A DNA stretch of 64,000 bases. Origin: Rahnella sikkimica (GTDB taxonomy: Bacteria; Pseudomonadota; Gammaproteobacteria; Enterobacterales; Enterobacteriaceae). The stretch is taken from positions 1,302,001-1,366,000 of the forward strand of contig NZ_CP019062.1 in NCBI RefSeq assembly GCF_002951615.1, in the 5' to 3' direction. The notes below the pieces were generated by a model. It saw only the letters and a program-made list of their open reading frames with translations, was not told the origin of the DNA and ran no database searches. The position numbers were made by a program, and so were the translations under genes. The first letter of the stretch is position 1, and each line of letters opens with the position of its first letter. Of the stretch, positions 44,383-53,099 are shown one piece after another.

Positions 44383-45444
44383 TCATTGAGGAAGTACCCA
44401 GCCGTCAGCGATGATAAAAGTGACGTTGTCACCTGGCTGAACCTCTTTTTTAGAATGAAGGGATAATCTGAGTTCCGGCGCGGCGTGCGGCGTGATGTCT
44501 GTCTGGCAGTAACCACCACGATAAATCTGCCGGGAAACCCGTGCCGGAATCCCTGTTTCGCCCGGTTCGGCAAAACGTAAATCTGCCGCGTGAACACACG
44601 CCTGCGCCTTTGCCACGGCAGGCTGTGAAACCGCCGTGCGCAACCTGACGCGGGTGCCAAAAATTGCGACCTGCGCATAGCCGTTACCGTCGGGTTGTAT
44701 ATTCGTCACCGGAATGACGCGCCCGTCATCGATAAACGTGGCGACCATTTCATTGGCCGGTTCGCGGTACAACATCTGCGGCGTGGCGAACTGCATCACG
44801 CGCCCTTCGTTCATCACCACCACGCGGTCAGCAAGCGACATCGCCTCCTGCTGGTCATGAGTGATATACAACAGCGTCGCGCCGGACTGTTTGTGAAAGC
44901 GGCTGAACTCTTCTTCCATCGCCGCCCGCAGGTGTACATCCAGGTTTGCCAGCGGTTCATCGAGCAGAACCACGCCGGGACGCGTCACCAGACAACGCGC
45001 CAGCGCAACCCGCTGCCGCTGCCCGCCAGATAAATCCGAGGGCCGACGGGTGGCAAAATCGCGTAACCCCACCAGCGCCAGCGCTTCCTGTGTGCGAACG
45101 CGCCGCTCATTGCGATCCATCCCCACGACTTTCAGGCTGTACGCCACGTTCTCTTCCACCGACATATGCGGCCACAGCGCGTAATTCTGGAACACGATCC
45201 CCAGTTCACGTTTCTCCGGCTGCACATGCACGTCGGGCGAAGAAAACAGACGGTCGCCTACGGTGATCGTGCCGCTGTTCACCGTTTCAAATCCGGCCAC
45301 GGTGCGCAGGAGCGTGGTTTTCCCGCAACCCGACGGGCCCAGCACAGCCACAAATTCTCCTGGCAGGATATGCAAGGAGACATCGTTAAGCACCGGTTGT
45401 GTGGCGAAGGATTTGCTCAGGTGGGAAATCTGGATGGCAGACAT
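44383..45444 (-). CDS. ABC transporter ATP-binding protein (iron/2-AEP type)
   Basis: A 353-residue ATPase, first gene of the importer operon. It has Walker A GPSGCGKTT, signature LSGGQRQRVALAR, Walker B VVLLDEPLANLD and a TOBE-type regulatory domain after about residue 240. The fold is the FbpC/PotA class. Downstream genes encode the binding protein, fused permease and a GntR regulator. Transport is at the inner membrane. Confidence 0.88.
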   Translation of the reverse strand: MSAIQISHLSKSFATQPVLNDVSLHILPGEFVAVLGPSGCGKTTLLRTVAGFETVNSGTITVGDRLFSSPDVHVQPEKRELGIVFQNYALWPHMSVEENVAYSLKVVGMDRNERRVRTQEALALVGLRDFATRRPSDLSGGQRQRVALARCLVTRPGVVLLDEPLANLDVHLRAAMEEEFSRFHKQSGATLLYITHDQQEAMSLADRVVVMNEGRVMQFATPQMLYREPANEMVATFIDDGRVIPVTNIQPDGNGYAQVAIFGTRVRLRTAVSQPAVAKAQACVHAADLRFAEPGETGIPARVSRQIYRGGYCQTDITPHAAPELRLSLHSKKEVQPGDNVTFIIADGWVLPQ

Positions 45445-45764
45445 GCGTCGGTGTTTTCCTCAAGGCGGCGATGACCTGTTCAATGAGAAAACAAATTACT
45501 GCGGTTTTGTGACTGTTTTATGAACGGGTTGAGAAGGTTTGGTTTGTCTTATGTTTCAGTCATTTATTTTTTGCGAGACATCGCGGAGGAAAAGATCGCC
45601 CTTCTGAATTCCCTGCAAATACCCGACAGGATGCGCGGGTGCGATGGCACAACGCGTCGGGCGCGGGAAAGAATGTGAACCCCGTTCCCGTTTAAAAATA
45701 ATCATAAATGATTACTTCCACTTTGCACAAAACGTAATCATACTCCACCGCAAGGAAAGCCACT
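45445..45764. other. Intergenic region with toxin-antitoxin operator
   Basis: This is a divergent gap between the ABC ATPase (leftward) and the toxin gene (rightward). The only clear elements are the TAATCAT-type sites at 45699-45741, described separately. The left half has no recognisable gene. Confidence 0.45.
45699..45741 (+). promoter_or_regulatory. Toxin-antitoxin operator: TAATCAT palindrome plus half-site
   Basis: TAATCAT-aa-ATGATTA (45699-45714) is a perfect inverted repeat, and a third TAATCAT starts at 45735. Both flank the likely promoter region just before the toxin gene. This is the usual layout for antitoxin-mediated autoregulation. Confidence 0.6.
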
Positions 45765-46100
45765 GTGTACGACGTGACGGTGTTGCCTGCTGCTCAGAAA
45801 GAACTACGTAAATTGCCTATGCCGCTGTATGTCTCTTTGGTTGATGCAATAGAAGAACTCGAGTTTCACGGCCCGGCTTTACAGGATCCCCAGGTACGAT
45901 ATGTAGGAAATGGGATGCGCGAAGTCCGGGTCACCACCCAGGATGGTTTGGGCAGAGCATTTTACTTTTTTATGCAGGGACGACGTATTTATGTCGTACA
46001 CATCCTGCATAAGAAAACGGCGAAGACACCTCGTCAGGATCTGGAACTGGCAATTGAACGCATGAAAAATATCAAAAGGAATGAATATGAAAGATGTTGA
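45765..46100 (+). CDS. RelE/HigB-type toxin
   Basis: A 111-residue toxin of the RelE/ParE superfamily (Gp49-like, HigB group). Starts at GTG 45765 with AAGGAAAG upstream. The fold markers are VLPAAQKELRKLP, VRYVGNGMREVRV (with the basic Arg used by RelE toxins) and YVVHILHKKTAKTPRQDLELA. Such toxins are ribosome-dependent mRNA interferases. The antitoxin gene begins at 46087, overlapping by 14 bases, in the toxin-first order typical of higBA. Confidence 0.88.
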   Translation: MYDVTVLPAAQKELRKLPMPLYVSLVDAIEELEFHGPALQDPQVRYVGNGMREVRVTTQDGLGRAFYFFMQGRRIYVVHILHKKTAKTPRQDLELAIERMKNIKRNEYERC

Positions 46101-46389
46101 TGACGACTATAAACTTATCCCTTTTAGTGAAGTTAAAGCAGAAGCGATGAAGAACCCTGAGTTTGCCGCTGCTTACGCGGCACTCAAGATGCATAAAAAA
46201 ATGGTCGCCGAGCTTAAAGAAACGCGTAAGGCTGAAGCGCTGACTCAGGAAGACATGGCCCGCCTCACCGGGTTAAAAAAGCAAAATATCAGCAGACTGG
46301 AAAATGGCGTTGTCTCTCCGACTTTCTTTACGCTGAGCCGTTACGCTGCCGCACTTGGCGGCACAATTGAGTTCAAAAAACTCAGCTGA
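46087..46389 (+). CDS. HigA-type XRE antitoxin
   Basis: A 100-residue antitoxin. The ATG at 46087 is preferred over 46081 because AAAAGGA ends 6 bases before it. The helix-turn-helix is near residues 58-80 (LTQEDMARLTGLKKQNISRLENG). It binds the toxin and the TAATCAT operator. Its 3' end overlaps the convergent xdhC gene by 8 bases (46382-46389), an unusually tight junction. Confidence 0.88.
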   Translation: MKDVDDDYKLIPFSEVKAEAMKNPEFAAAYAALKMHKKMVAELKETRKAEALTQEDMARLTGLKKQNISRLENGVVSPTFFTLSRYAAALGGTIEFKKLS

Positions 46390-47170
46390 ACGTCTCAATG
46401 TGCGCCCCGTACGCCGCGATAAATTCCCCCGCTATCGCCACTGCGATTTCAGCGGGGAGTTTACCCCGCACATCCGGCAGGCCGACCGGGCAACGCATTC
46501 TCATCAGTTGCTCGCCGGAAATCCCCTTGCCGGATAAACGATAATCAAAGCGTTTACGCTTCGTCTCAGAACCAATCAGCCCGAAGTAGCGGAAATCGCC
46601 GCGTTTCAGAATCTTTTCACTGAGGGCAAAGTCCAGCTGATGATCGTGCGTCAAAACCATGAAATAGCTGCCAGCGGGCATTTGCGCCACGGTGCCTTCC
46701 GGCTCGTCATCCACCACACAGGTTATCTGCGGGTCAACGTGAACAGGAAACTCACTGGCGCGCGCATCCACCCAGGTGATCCGGCACGGCAATGTACTGA
46801 GTATGTTCACCAGCGCACGCCCCACGTGTCCGGCTCCATAGACCACCACATGCGGCTGTGGCTGCCCGAGCGGTTCGAGCAAAACAGTCGCCATGCCGCC
46901 GCAACATTGTCCGAGCCGTGCGCCTAACGAAAAATGCTCTAACCGGCTGGTTTTCGCGCCCTGTTGCAACATTTCGCGGGCAATGGCGGTGACCTGAAAC
47001 TCCAGGTTTCCACCGCCCAGCGTATAAAACAGGTCACCGGCGGTGATCAGCATTTTACTGCCCGCATCACGCGGCGTGGAGCCTTGCTGATCAACCAGCG
47101 TCGCTACCACGCAAGGCTCGCCGCGCTGCCGGAGGTCATGTAAACGGGTCACCCAGTCATCTGTGCGCAT
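46382..47170 (-). CDS. xdhC: Xanthine dehydrogenase accessory protein XdhC
   Basis: Maturation factor that inserts the sulfurated molybdenum cofactor into xanthine dehydrogenase. The 262-residue protein has the XdhC N-terminal segment (VATLVDQQGSTPRDAGSKML) with the family Cys in LGQCCGG and a C-terminal Rossmann domain (HVVVYGAGHVGRALVNIL). It is the last gene of the guaD-tetR-xdhA-xdhB-xdhC operon, 12 bases after xdhB. Confidence 0.93.
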   Translation of the reverse strand: MRTDDWVTRLHDLRQRGEPCVVATLVDQQGSTPRDAGSKMLITAGDLFYTLGGGNLEFQVTAIAREMLQQGAKTSRLEHFSLGARLGQCCGGMATVLLEPLGQPQPHVVVYGAGHVGRALVNILSTLPCRITWVDARASEFPVHVDPQITCVVDDEPEGTVAQMPAGSYFMVLTHDHQLDFALSEKILKRGDFRYFGLIGSETKRKRFDYRLSGKGISGEQLMRMRCPVGLPDVRGKLPAEIAVAIAGEFIAAYGAHIETFS

Positions 47171-47181
47171 AGAAACCTCCG

Positions 47182-49584
47182 TTATCCGTTCACTTTTTCG
47201 GTTTTTTCACTGACGCCATTGGTGACAACGTCACCGGAAAACCGCAGCTGATTGATGCCGTTAAGTACCCTTTCCGGCGTGGCGGGCGCATCAATATGCG
47301 GATGAACGCGGTAATCCGCGAGGCTGGAAACCGCGTCTTTAATCGCGCACCAGACAGAAATCCCGTGCATAAACGGCGGTTCACCCACGGCTTTGGAATG
47401 GAAAACCGTGTCTTCCGGATTCTTGCGGTTTTCCACCAGATGAACGCGCAAATCCTGCGGAATATCACCGATGGCCGGGATTTTGTACGCCGCCGGGCCG
47501 CTGGTCATCAGCCGCCCTTTATCATTCCACACCAGTTCTTCGGTCGTCAGCCAGCCCATGCCCTGAACAAATCCGCCTTCCACCTGGCCGATGTCTATCG
47601 CCGGATTCAGCGAATCGCCGACGTCATGCAGAATATCGGCGCGCAGCAGTTTGTATTCGCCGGTCAGGGTATCCACCAGCACCTCGGCGCAGGCCGCGCC
47701 ATAAGAGAAGTAATAGAAAGGATGCCCGGCCGCCTTGCTGCGGTCATAGAAAATCTTCGGCGTTTTGTAATATCCGGTACTGGAAAGCGGCACCTGATTC
47801 AGCCAGCACTGGGTGGCGACCTGCTCAAAGCTGAAATACTCATTTTTAACCCGCACCTGACCGTTGCTGAATTCCACGTCACTTTCTGCCGCGTCATGAA
47901 CCCGCATCAGCATTTCCACCATGCGCGCTTTAATGATTTCTGCCGCATTCTGCGCCGCTTTACCGTTGAGGTCGGTACCGGATGATGCTGCCGTCGGCGA
48001 CGTGTTCGGCACTTTTCCGGTATCCGTTGCCGTGATCTGAATGCGGCTGATATCCACCTGAAAAACTTCAGCGACAATCTGCGCGACTTTGGTATTCAGC
48101 CCCTGGCCCATTTCCGTGCCGCCGTGATTGAGCTGAATACTGCCGTCGGTATAAACCAGCACCAGCGCGCCCGCCTGATTGAGGAAACTGGCGGTAAAGG
48201 AGATGCCGAATTTCACCGGCGTCAGCGCCAGCCCTTTCTTAAGGTACGGATTACTTCGATTAAATTTCGTGACAGCGTCACGTCTTGCCGCGTATTCCGC
48301 ACTCTCTTCCAGCTTCGATGTCATCTCTTCCAGCAGATTCTGACCCACAGGCTGGTGATAATGCGTGATGTTGCGACTTTCCTGACCGTAGTAATTGTTT
48401 TTGCGCACGGTCAACGGATCCATCCCCAGCTCGCGGGCGATGTGATCGACAATATGCTCGATGGCCAGAATTCCCTGCGGTCCGCCAAAACCGCGATAAG
48501 CGGTATTCGACGCCATATTGGTTTTACAGCGGTAACCGGTAATTAAGGCATCGCCGAGGTAATAGGCGTTATCGGAATGGAACATCGCCCTGTCGACGAT
48601 AGAACCGGAGAGATCTAACGAATACCCGCAGTTGGCCGCCAGTTTCAGGTCGATACCGTGAATGATGCCGTCGTCCGTAAACCCGACGTCGTAGCTGACG
48701 TGAAACGGATGGCGTTTGCCGGTGATCAGCATGTCGTCCTGCCGCGCCAGACGCATTTTCGCCGGACGTCCGGTGAGATGCGCAGCGAGTGCGGCCAGAC
48801 AGGCCGTGCCGGCCGCCTGTGTTTCCTTACCACCAAAGCCGCCACCCATGCGACGCATATCAACCACCACTTTGTGCATCGGCAAATCCAGCACCGAAGC
48901 CACCAGTTTCTGGACTTCGGTCGGATGCTGCGTCGAGCTGTAAACCAGCATCGCGCCGTCTTCGCCCGGCATCGCCGACGCAATCTGCGTTTCCAGATAA
49001 AAATGCTCCTGCCCGCCAATCTCCAGCTCGCCCTGCAAGCGGTGCGGTGCGCAGGCCAGCGCCATTCCGGCATCGCCCCGTTTATGCTGATGCGGTTCCT
49101 CGACGTAATGCTCAAGTTCCAACGCCTGTCTGATGGTCAGAACGGCATCGCGGGGCTGATAATCCACTTTCGCCAGCGCAACCGCGGCGCGGGCGGCTTC
49201 CGGGGATGTCGCGGCAACCACCAGCACAATCTGCCCGACGTATTCCACCACGCCCTGCGCCATCAGCGGATCGCCGTGGGTCAGCGGCGCGATATCCGGA
49301 TTACCCGGCACATCTGCCGCCGTCATCACCCGCACCACGCCGGGCACGCTGTAACAAGGTTCGGTATCAATATGCAGAATCTCAGCGTGTGCGTGCGGGC
49401 TGAGCAGCGGCACCAGATGCAACTGGCGCGGAAACTCCAGCCGGTCATCGGTGTACACCGCTTCGCCGCTGACGTGTTTATCCGCGCTTTCGTGTTTCTG
49501 GCTTTTGCCCACCCCGCTTTGTAATCCGGCGCGGAACAGCTGTTCCATCTCCTGCCGCGAGAGTGACGGTTTCGGTTCAGACAT
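47182..49584 (-). CDS. xdhB: Xanthine dehydrogenase molybdenum-binding subunit XdhB
   Basis: Large catalytic subunit that hydroxylates hypoxanthine and xanthine to urate at the molybdenum site. The 800-residue protein has the family motifs GGGFGGKETQ (about residues 247-256) and the catalytic glutamate in AVGEPPFMHG near residue 745. It also has SGTDLNGKAAQNAAEI and GGTEMGQGLNTK. It overlaps xdhA by 8 bases. It acts with XdhA in the cytoplasm. Confidence 0.95.
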   Translation of the reverse strand: MSEPKPSLSRQEMEQLFRAGLQSGVGKSQKHESADKHVSGEAVYTDDRLEFPRQLHLVPLLSPHAHAEILHIDTEPCYSVPGVVRVMTAADVPGNPDIAPLTHGDPLMAQGVVEYVGQIVLVVAATSPEAARAAVALAKVDYQPRDAVLTIRQALELEHYVEEPHQHKRGDAGMALACAPHRLQGELEIGGQEHFYLETQIASAMPGEDGAMLVYSSTQHPTEVQKLVASVLDLPMHKVVVDMRRMGGGFGGKETQAAGTACLAALAAHLTGRPAKMRLARQDDMLITGKRHPFHVSYDVGFTDDGIIHGIDLKLAANCGYSLDLSGSIVDRAMFHSDNAYYLGDALITGYRCKTNMASNTAYRGFGGPQGILAIEHIVDHIARELGMDPLTVRKNNYYGQESRNITHYHQPVGQNLLEEMTSKLEESAEYAARRDAVTKFNRSNPYLKKGLALTPVKFGISFTASFLNQAGALVLVYTDGSIQLNHGGTEMGQGLNTKVAQIVAEVFQVDISRIQITATDTGKVPNTSPTAASSGTDLNGKAAQNAAEIIKARMVEMLMRVHDAAESDVEFSNGQVRVKNEYFSFEQVATQCWLNQVPLSSTGYYKTPKIFYDRSKAAGHPFYYFSYGAACAEVLVDTLTGEYKLLRADILHDVGDSLNPAIDIGQVEGGFVQGMGWLTTEELVWNDKGRLMTSGPAAYKIPAIGDIPQDLRVHLVENRKNPEDTVFHSKAVGEPPFMHGISVWCAIKDAVSSLADYRVHPHIDAPATPERVLNGINQLRFSGDVVTNGVSEKTEKVNG

Positions 49585-50995
49585 AATGAGTTACCCGCAT
49601 CAGCGTTTCAGGAGACGTCAGTTCGATATGGCAGCGGCGCAGCAGGTTTTTGGCGACCTGCATGCGGTATTCGCGGCTGGCGCGGAAATCAGTGATCGGC
49701 GTGAAATCCCTCTCCAGCGCCAGACATGCGCGCTCGAGGGTAGCGGTTTGCCACGGCTGCCCGAGCAGTTGCGCTTCGCAATGTGCGGCACGTTTCGCCA
49801 CTTCCGCCATGCCGCCGAACGCAATGCGCGCATGTACCACCACGCCGTCGCGGACTTCAATCTGCAACGCGGCGCAGACCGCTGAAATATCGTCCTCCAG
49901 CCGTTTCGACACTTTATAAACCCGCAACTGCCGCGCCTCCGACGTCACGCGCGGAATGCGGATCTGCTCGATAAATTCACCCGGCTGCAAGGCCGTTTTG
50001 CGGTAGCCGAGGAAGAATTCGTCCAGCGGTAATTCGCGTTGCGCCGTGCCGCAGCGCAGCAGCAGAGAAGCGCCCAGCGCCAGCAACACCGGACCGCCGT
50101 CGCCAATCGGGGAACCGTTGGCGATATTGCCGCCAAACGTGCCCTGATTACGGATTTGCTGCGAGGCAAAACGCTCCAGCAGCTCACCGAACGCCGGGAA
50201 TTCACGGTGCAGAACCGGCAGACAGGCGCTCAGCGTCGCCGCAGCGCCAATATGAATAGCCTGACCGGTCAGCGTAATGTCTTTCAGTTCCGCCACATGG
50301 CTGAGCGAAATCAGTTTCGGGATGTGCTGATACCGTTGCGTCACGTCCAGCGCCAGATCGGTGCCACCGGCTACCAGGCGGGAATCCGGCTCTGCCAGAT
50401 ACCGTTGCGCCAGTTGATCAATCGTGGCCGGTTGCTGCGTCGCGGAAATCGCTCGCAGTTTTTCAAGCGAATGCTGCGTATTGGCGTCAAACTGATCCGC
50501 CTGTGGCGCTTCACACACCGCCTGAGCCGCCGCCATGATCGGCCGGTAACCGGTGCAGCGGCAGAGGTTGCCGGAAAACGCCTGCAGGGCTTTTTCGCGG
50601 TTAAACGGCTCACGTTCAAACGTCTGTTTTTGCTTTTCCAGTGCAAACAGCGACATCACGAAACCTGGCGTGCAGAACCCGCACTGCGAGGCGTGGTTAT
50701 CGACCATCGCCCGCTGAACGTGGTGCAGTTCACCCTGATGTTTCAGATCTTCAACGGTGATCAGCTGTTTGCCGTGTATCGCAGGCATAAACGTCAGGCA
50801 GGCGTTAACGGTGGTGTATTTCAGTCCGTCGCCCTCTTTTTCGGCCAGCACAACGGTGCAGGCACCGCAGTCACCGGAGGCGCAGCCTTCTTTGGTGCCG
50901 CAACGCCCGGCATCGCGGCGCAAATACTGGAGAACCGTGGTATCGTCCGGCAAATTTTCCGTCTGGATCCTGCCGTTCATCAGAAACTGGATCAT
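49577..50995 (-). CDS. xdhA: Xanthine dehydrogenase small subunit XdhA (2Fe-2S and FAD)
   Basis: A 472-residue electron-transfer subunit. The first [2Fe-2S] site is CGTKEGCASGDCGAC (residues about 33-47) and the second includes CGFCTPGF and the CRCTGYRPI segment. The FAD domain has LVAGGTDLALDV and TFGGNIANGSPIGD. It accepts NAD+ as the final electron acceptor in the family. Its start overlaps the tetR stop by 4 bases. Confidence 0.94.
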   Translation of the reverse strand: MIQFLMNGRIQTENLPDDTTVLQYLRRDAGRCGTKEGCASGDCGACTVVLAEKEGDGLKYTTVNACLTFMPAIHGKQLITVEDLKHQGELHHVQRAMVDNHASQCGFCTPGFVMSLFALEKQKQTFEREPFNREKALQAFSGNLCRCTGYRPIMAAAQAVCEAPQADQFDANTQHSLEKLRAISATQQPATIDQLAQRYLAEPDSRLVAGGTDLALDVTQRYQHIPKLISLSHVAELKDITLTGQAIHIGAAATLSACLPVLHREFPAFGELLERFASQQIRNQGTFGGNIANGSPIGDGGPVLLALGASLLLRCGTAQRELPLDEFFLGYRKTALQPGEFIEQIRIPRVTSEARQLRVYKVSKRLEDDISAVCAALQIEVRDGVVVHARIAFGGMAEVAKRAAHCEAQLLGQPWQTATLERACLALERDFTPITDFRASREYRMQVAKNLLRRCHIELTSPETLMRVTHYV

Positions 50996-51630
50996 GCGTT
51001 ATCCCCCATCCGGCACCCGTTCAAAATCAGCGTGGTGACTTCGTCGATAATGTGTTCCCGTGCGACGTCATCGCCGTCAAAATTGCCGTACATGTGCTTC
51101 ACCTGCACCGCGAAATCGGCGTAATACTGCGTCAGCGCCCAGATATGCATGATGAACAGACGTGCATCCAGCGGGCGGATTTTGCCCTCAGCAATCCACT
51201 GCTGGATCAGGTTCTCTTTTCCGACGATGTTCTGCGTCGCCTGCGGCCAGTACTTCTGCAAATAATGGCCGCCACTCAGCACTTCGCTGGTGAAAATTCG
51301 CGACAGCTCCGGCTGGTCGAACGAAAAACTCAGCTTGTTGCGGATGTAGCGGCTCAGCACGGCTTCCGGTTCACTGAGCGTCGGGTCAAACTGGATAATG
51401 TCGCCCCAGACTTTCAGCACTTTCTGCAAGAGCTCCTCGTACAGCTCTTCTTTTCCGGCGATGTAGTAATGCAACTGGGCTTTTTTGATCCCCGCGCGCT
51501 GTGCAATCGCCTGCGTAGTCGCGCCCTGAAAGCCTTTTTCACTGAACTCCGCAATCGCGGCCGCATGGATATTTTCCAGCGTGCGCTCGCGGGCTACGCG
51601 GACTTTACTGCCGGTATCGCTGTTCATCAT
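50992..51630 (-). CDS. TetR-family regulator of the purine operon
   Basis: A 212-residue TetR regulator inside the purine operon. The ATG at 51630 overlaps the guaD stop (ATGA) and has GGAG 10 bases upstream; a TTG at 51636 is less likely. The DNA-binding helix-turn-helix is in TTQAIAQRAGIKKAQLHYYI. It is related in general shape to RutR/pyrimidine-purine regulators, but the ligand is unknown. Placement inside the cluster suggests autoregulation of the operon. Confidence 0.86.
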   Translation of the reverse strand: MMNSDTGSKVRVARERTLENIHAAAIAEFSEKGFQGATTQAIAQRAGIKKAQLHYYIAGKEELYEELLQKVLKVWGDIIQFDPTLSEPEAVLSRYIRNKLSFSFDQPELSRIFTSEVLSGGHYLQKYWPQATQNIVGKENLIQQWIAEGKIRPLDARLFIMHIWALTQYYADFAVQVKHMYGNFDGDDVAREHIIDEVTTLILNGCRMGDNA

Positions 51631-52979
51631 GCGCAAGATTCTCCTGACAGTTCGTCCCGTGCATAGGCCAGTTCGCCGTCGATGTACGTGCAGTAAACGT
51701 TGCGGTCGTCGCCGAGGGTCATCAGCACAAACAGTTTCTCCGCCAGCGTTTTGCTGTTCGTCGCGCGCAGTTTTTGCAGCGCGCTGACACCCGGCTCGAG
51801 CACCACGAAATCGGCTTCTTTTCCGGCATCGAAATTGCCGATTTTGTCATCGAGATGCAGCGCCCGCGCGCCGCCCAGCGTGGCGTGGTAAAAAGCTTCG
51901 AATGCCGACAGCCGGTAACGTTGCAACTGGCCGACTTTGTAAGCTTCGAGCAGCGTTTGCAGCATATTGAAAGTGGTGCCTGCGCCCACGTCGGTGCCCA
52001 TTCCTACGCGGATTTTCTTCTGCCAGGTTTTTTGCAGATTGAACAACCCGCTGCCGAGAAACAGGTTGGACGTCGGGCAAAACGCAATCGTCGAATCCGT
52101 TTCGCTCAGACAATCCCATTCGCTGTCATCAAGATGCAGGCAATGCGCAAACACGCAGCGCTCGCCGGTCAGACCATGCTGATGATAAACGTCGAGATAA
52201 TGCTGATGTTCCGGGTGCATTTCTTTTACCCAGGAGAGTTCCGCCACGTTTTCGCTGAGATGGGTGTGCATATACACGTCCGGGAATTCCTGTTTGAGCA
52301 GGCGGACTTTTTGCAGCAGTTCGGGCGAGGATGTCGGCGCAAAACGCGGCGTCAGCGCGTAGCTCAGGCGCTGACGATTATGCCAGCGCGCAATAAGGGC
52401 GCGCGTATCGGCTTCACTTTGTTCCGGGGTTTCCAGCAGTGCGTCGGGAGCGTTTTTGTCCATCATCACTTTGCCTGCAACCAGCCGCATGTTGATGTCA
52501 GACGCCTCTTTAAACAGCGCATCGACCGACTGCGGATGCACGGTGCCGAACACCAGCGCCGTGGTGGTGCCATTGAGCAAAAGCTGGCTGATGAAGAATT
52601 TCGACATGCGCTTGGCGTAATCCGCGCAGTGATATTGCTGTTCCGTCGGGAAGGTGTAGCGCGTCAGCCATTCGAGCAGTTGCTCGCCGTACGCGCCGAT
52701 CATTTCGGTTTGCGGGTAGTGAATATGCGTGTCGACAAAACCGGGAACGATCAGTTTGTCGCGGTAATCATCAATTTCCAGCCCGGCGGTTTTACTCGCG
52801 CCGGCGAGCCTCGCTTCGCCCTCCCGCCATTCCCCGAGCCAGACGATATGCCCGCCGCTCATCAGCATCAGGCCGTCTTCGATATAACGCACGCTGGCTT
52901 CAAGTTCTTCCGGCCCGGTGACCGGCTGGCGGATATCAAAGAAGTTTCCGCGTACCGCGCGGGTGATAACCTGACTCAT
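51627..52979 (-). CDS. guaD: Guanine deaminase
   Basis: Metal-dependent amidohydrolase converting guanine to xanthine, the substrate of the XdhABC enzyme encoded downstream. The ATG at 52979 is chosen (AAGGACT upstream) and gives 450 residues. Metal site GFVDTHIHYPQTEMIGAYG (about residues 75-93), then HLSENVAE, FAHCLHL and GTDVGAGTTFNML complete the amidohydrolase set. It is the first gene of the guaD-tetR-xdhABC operon. Together the operon runs guanine to urate. Confidence 0.94.
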   Translation of the reverse strand: MSQVITRAVRGNFFDIRQPVTGPEELEASVRYIEDGLMLMSGGHIVWLGEWREGEARLAGASKTAGLEIDDYRDKLIVPGFVDTHIHYPQTEMIGAYGEQLLEWLTRYTFPTEQQYHCADYAKRMSKFFISQLLLNGTTTALVFGTVHPQSVDALFKEASDINMRLVAGKVMMDKNAPDALLETPEQSEADTRALIARWHNRQRLSYALTPRFAPTSSPELLQKVRLLKQEFPDVYMHTHLSENVAELSWVKEMHPEHQHYLDVYHQHGLTGERCVFAHCLHLDDSEWDCLSETDSTIAFCPTSNLFLGSGLFNLQKTWQKKIRVGMGTDVGAGTTFNMLQTLLEAYKVGQLQRYRLSAFEAFYHATLGGARALHLDDKIGNFDAGKEADFVVLEPGVSALQKLRATNSKTLAEKLFVLMTLGDDRNVYCTYIDGELAYARDELSGESCA

Positions 52980-53099
52980 GGCATAGTCCTTCTGTGCAAC
53001 ATTCTTATTGATGATTAATAACAGAACGTTTGCAAAGCTTATGCCAAATCTGACCAACCGGTCAGACCGTCTGGTTCTTTTTCTGCACGTCAGCCAACA

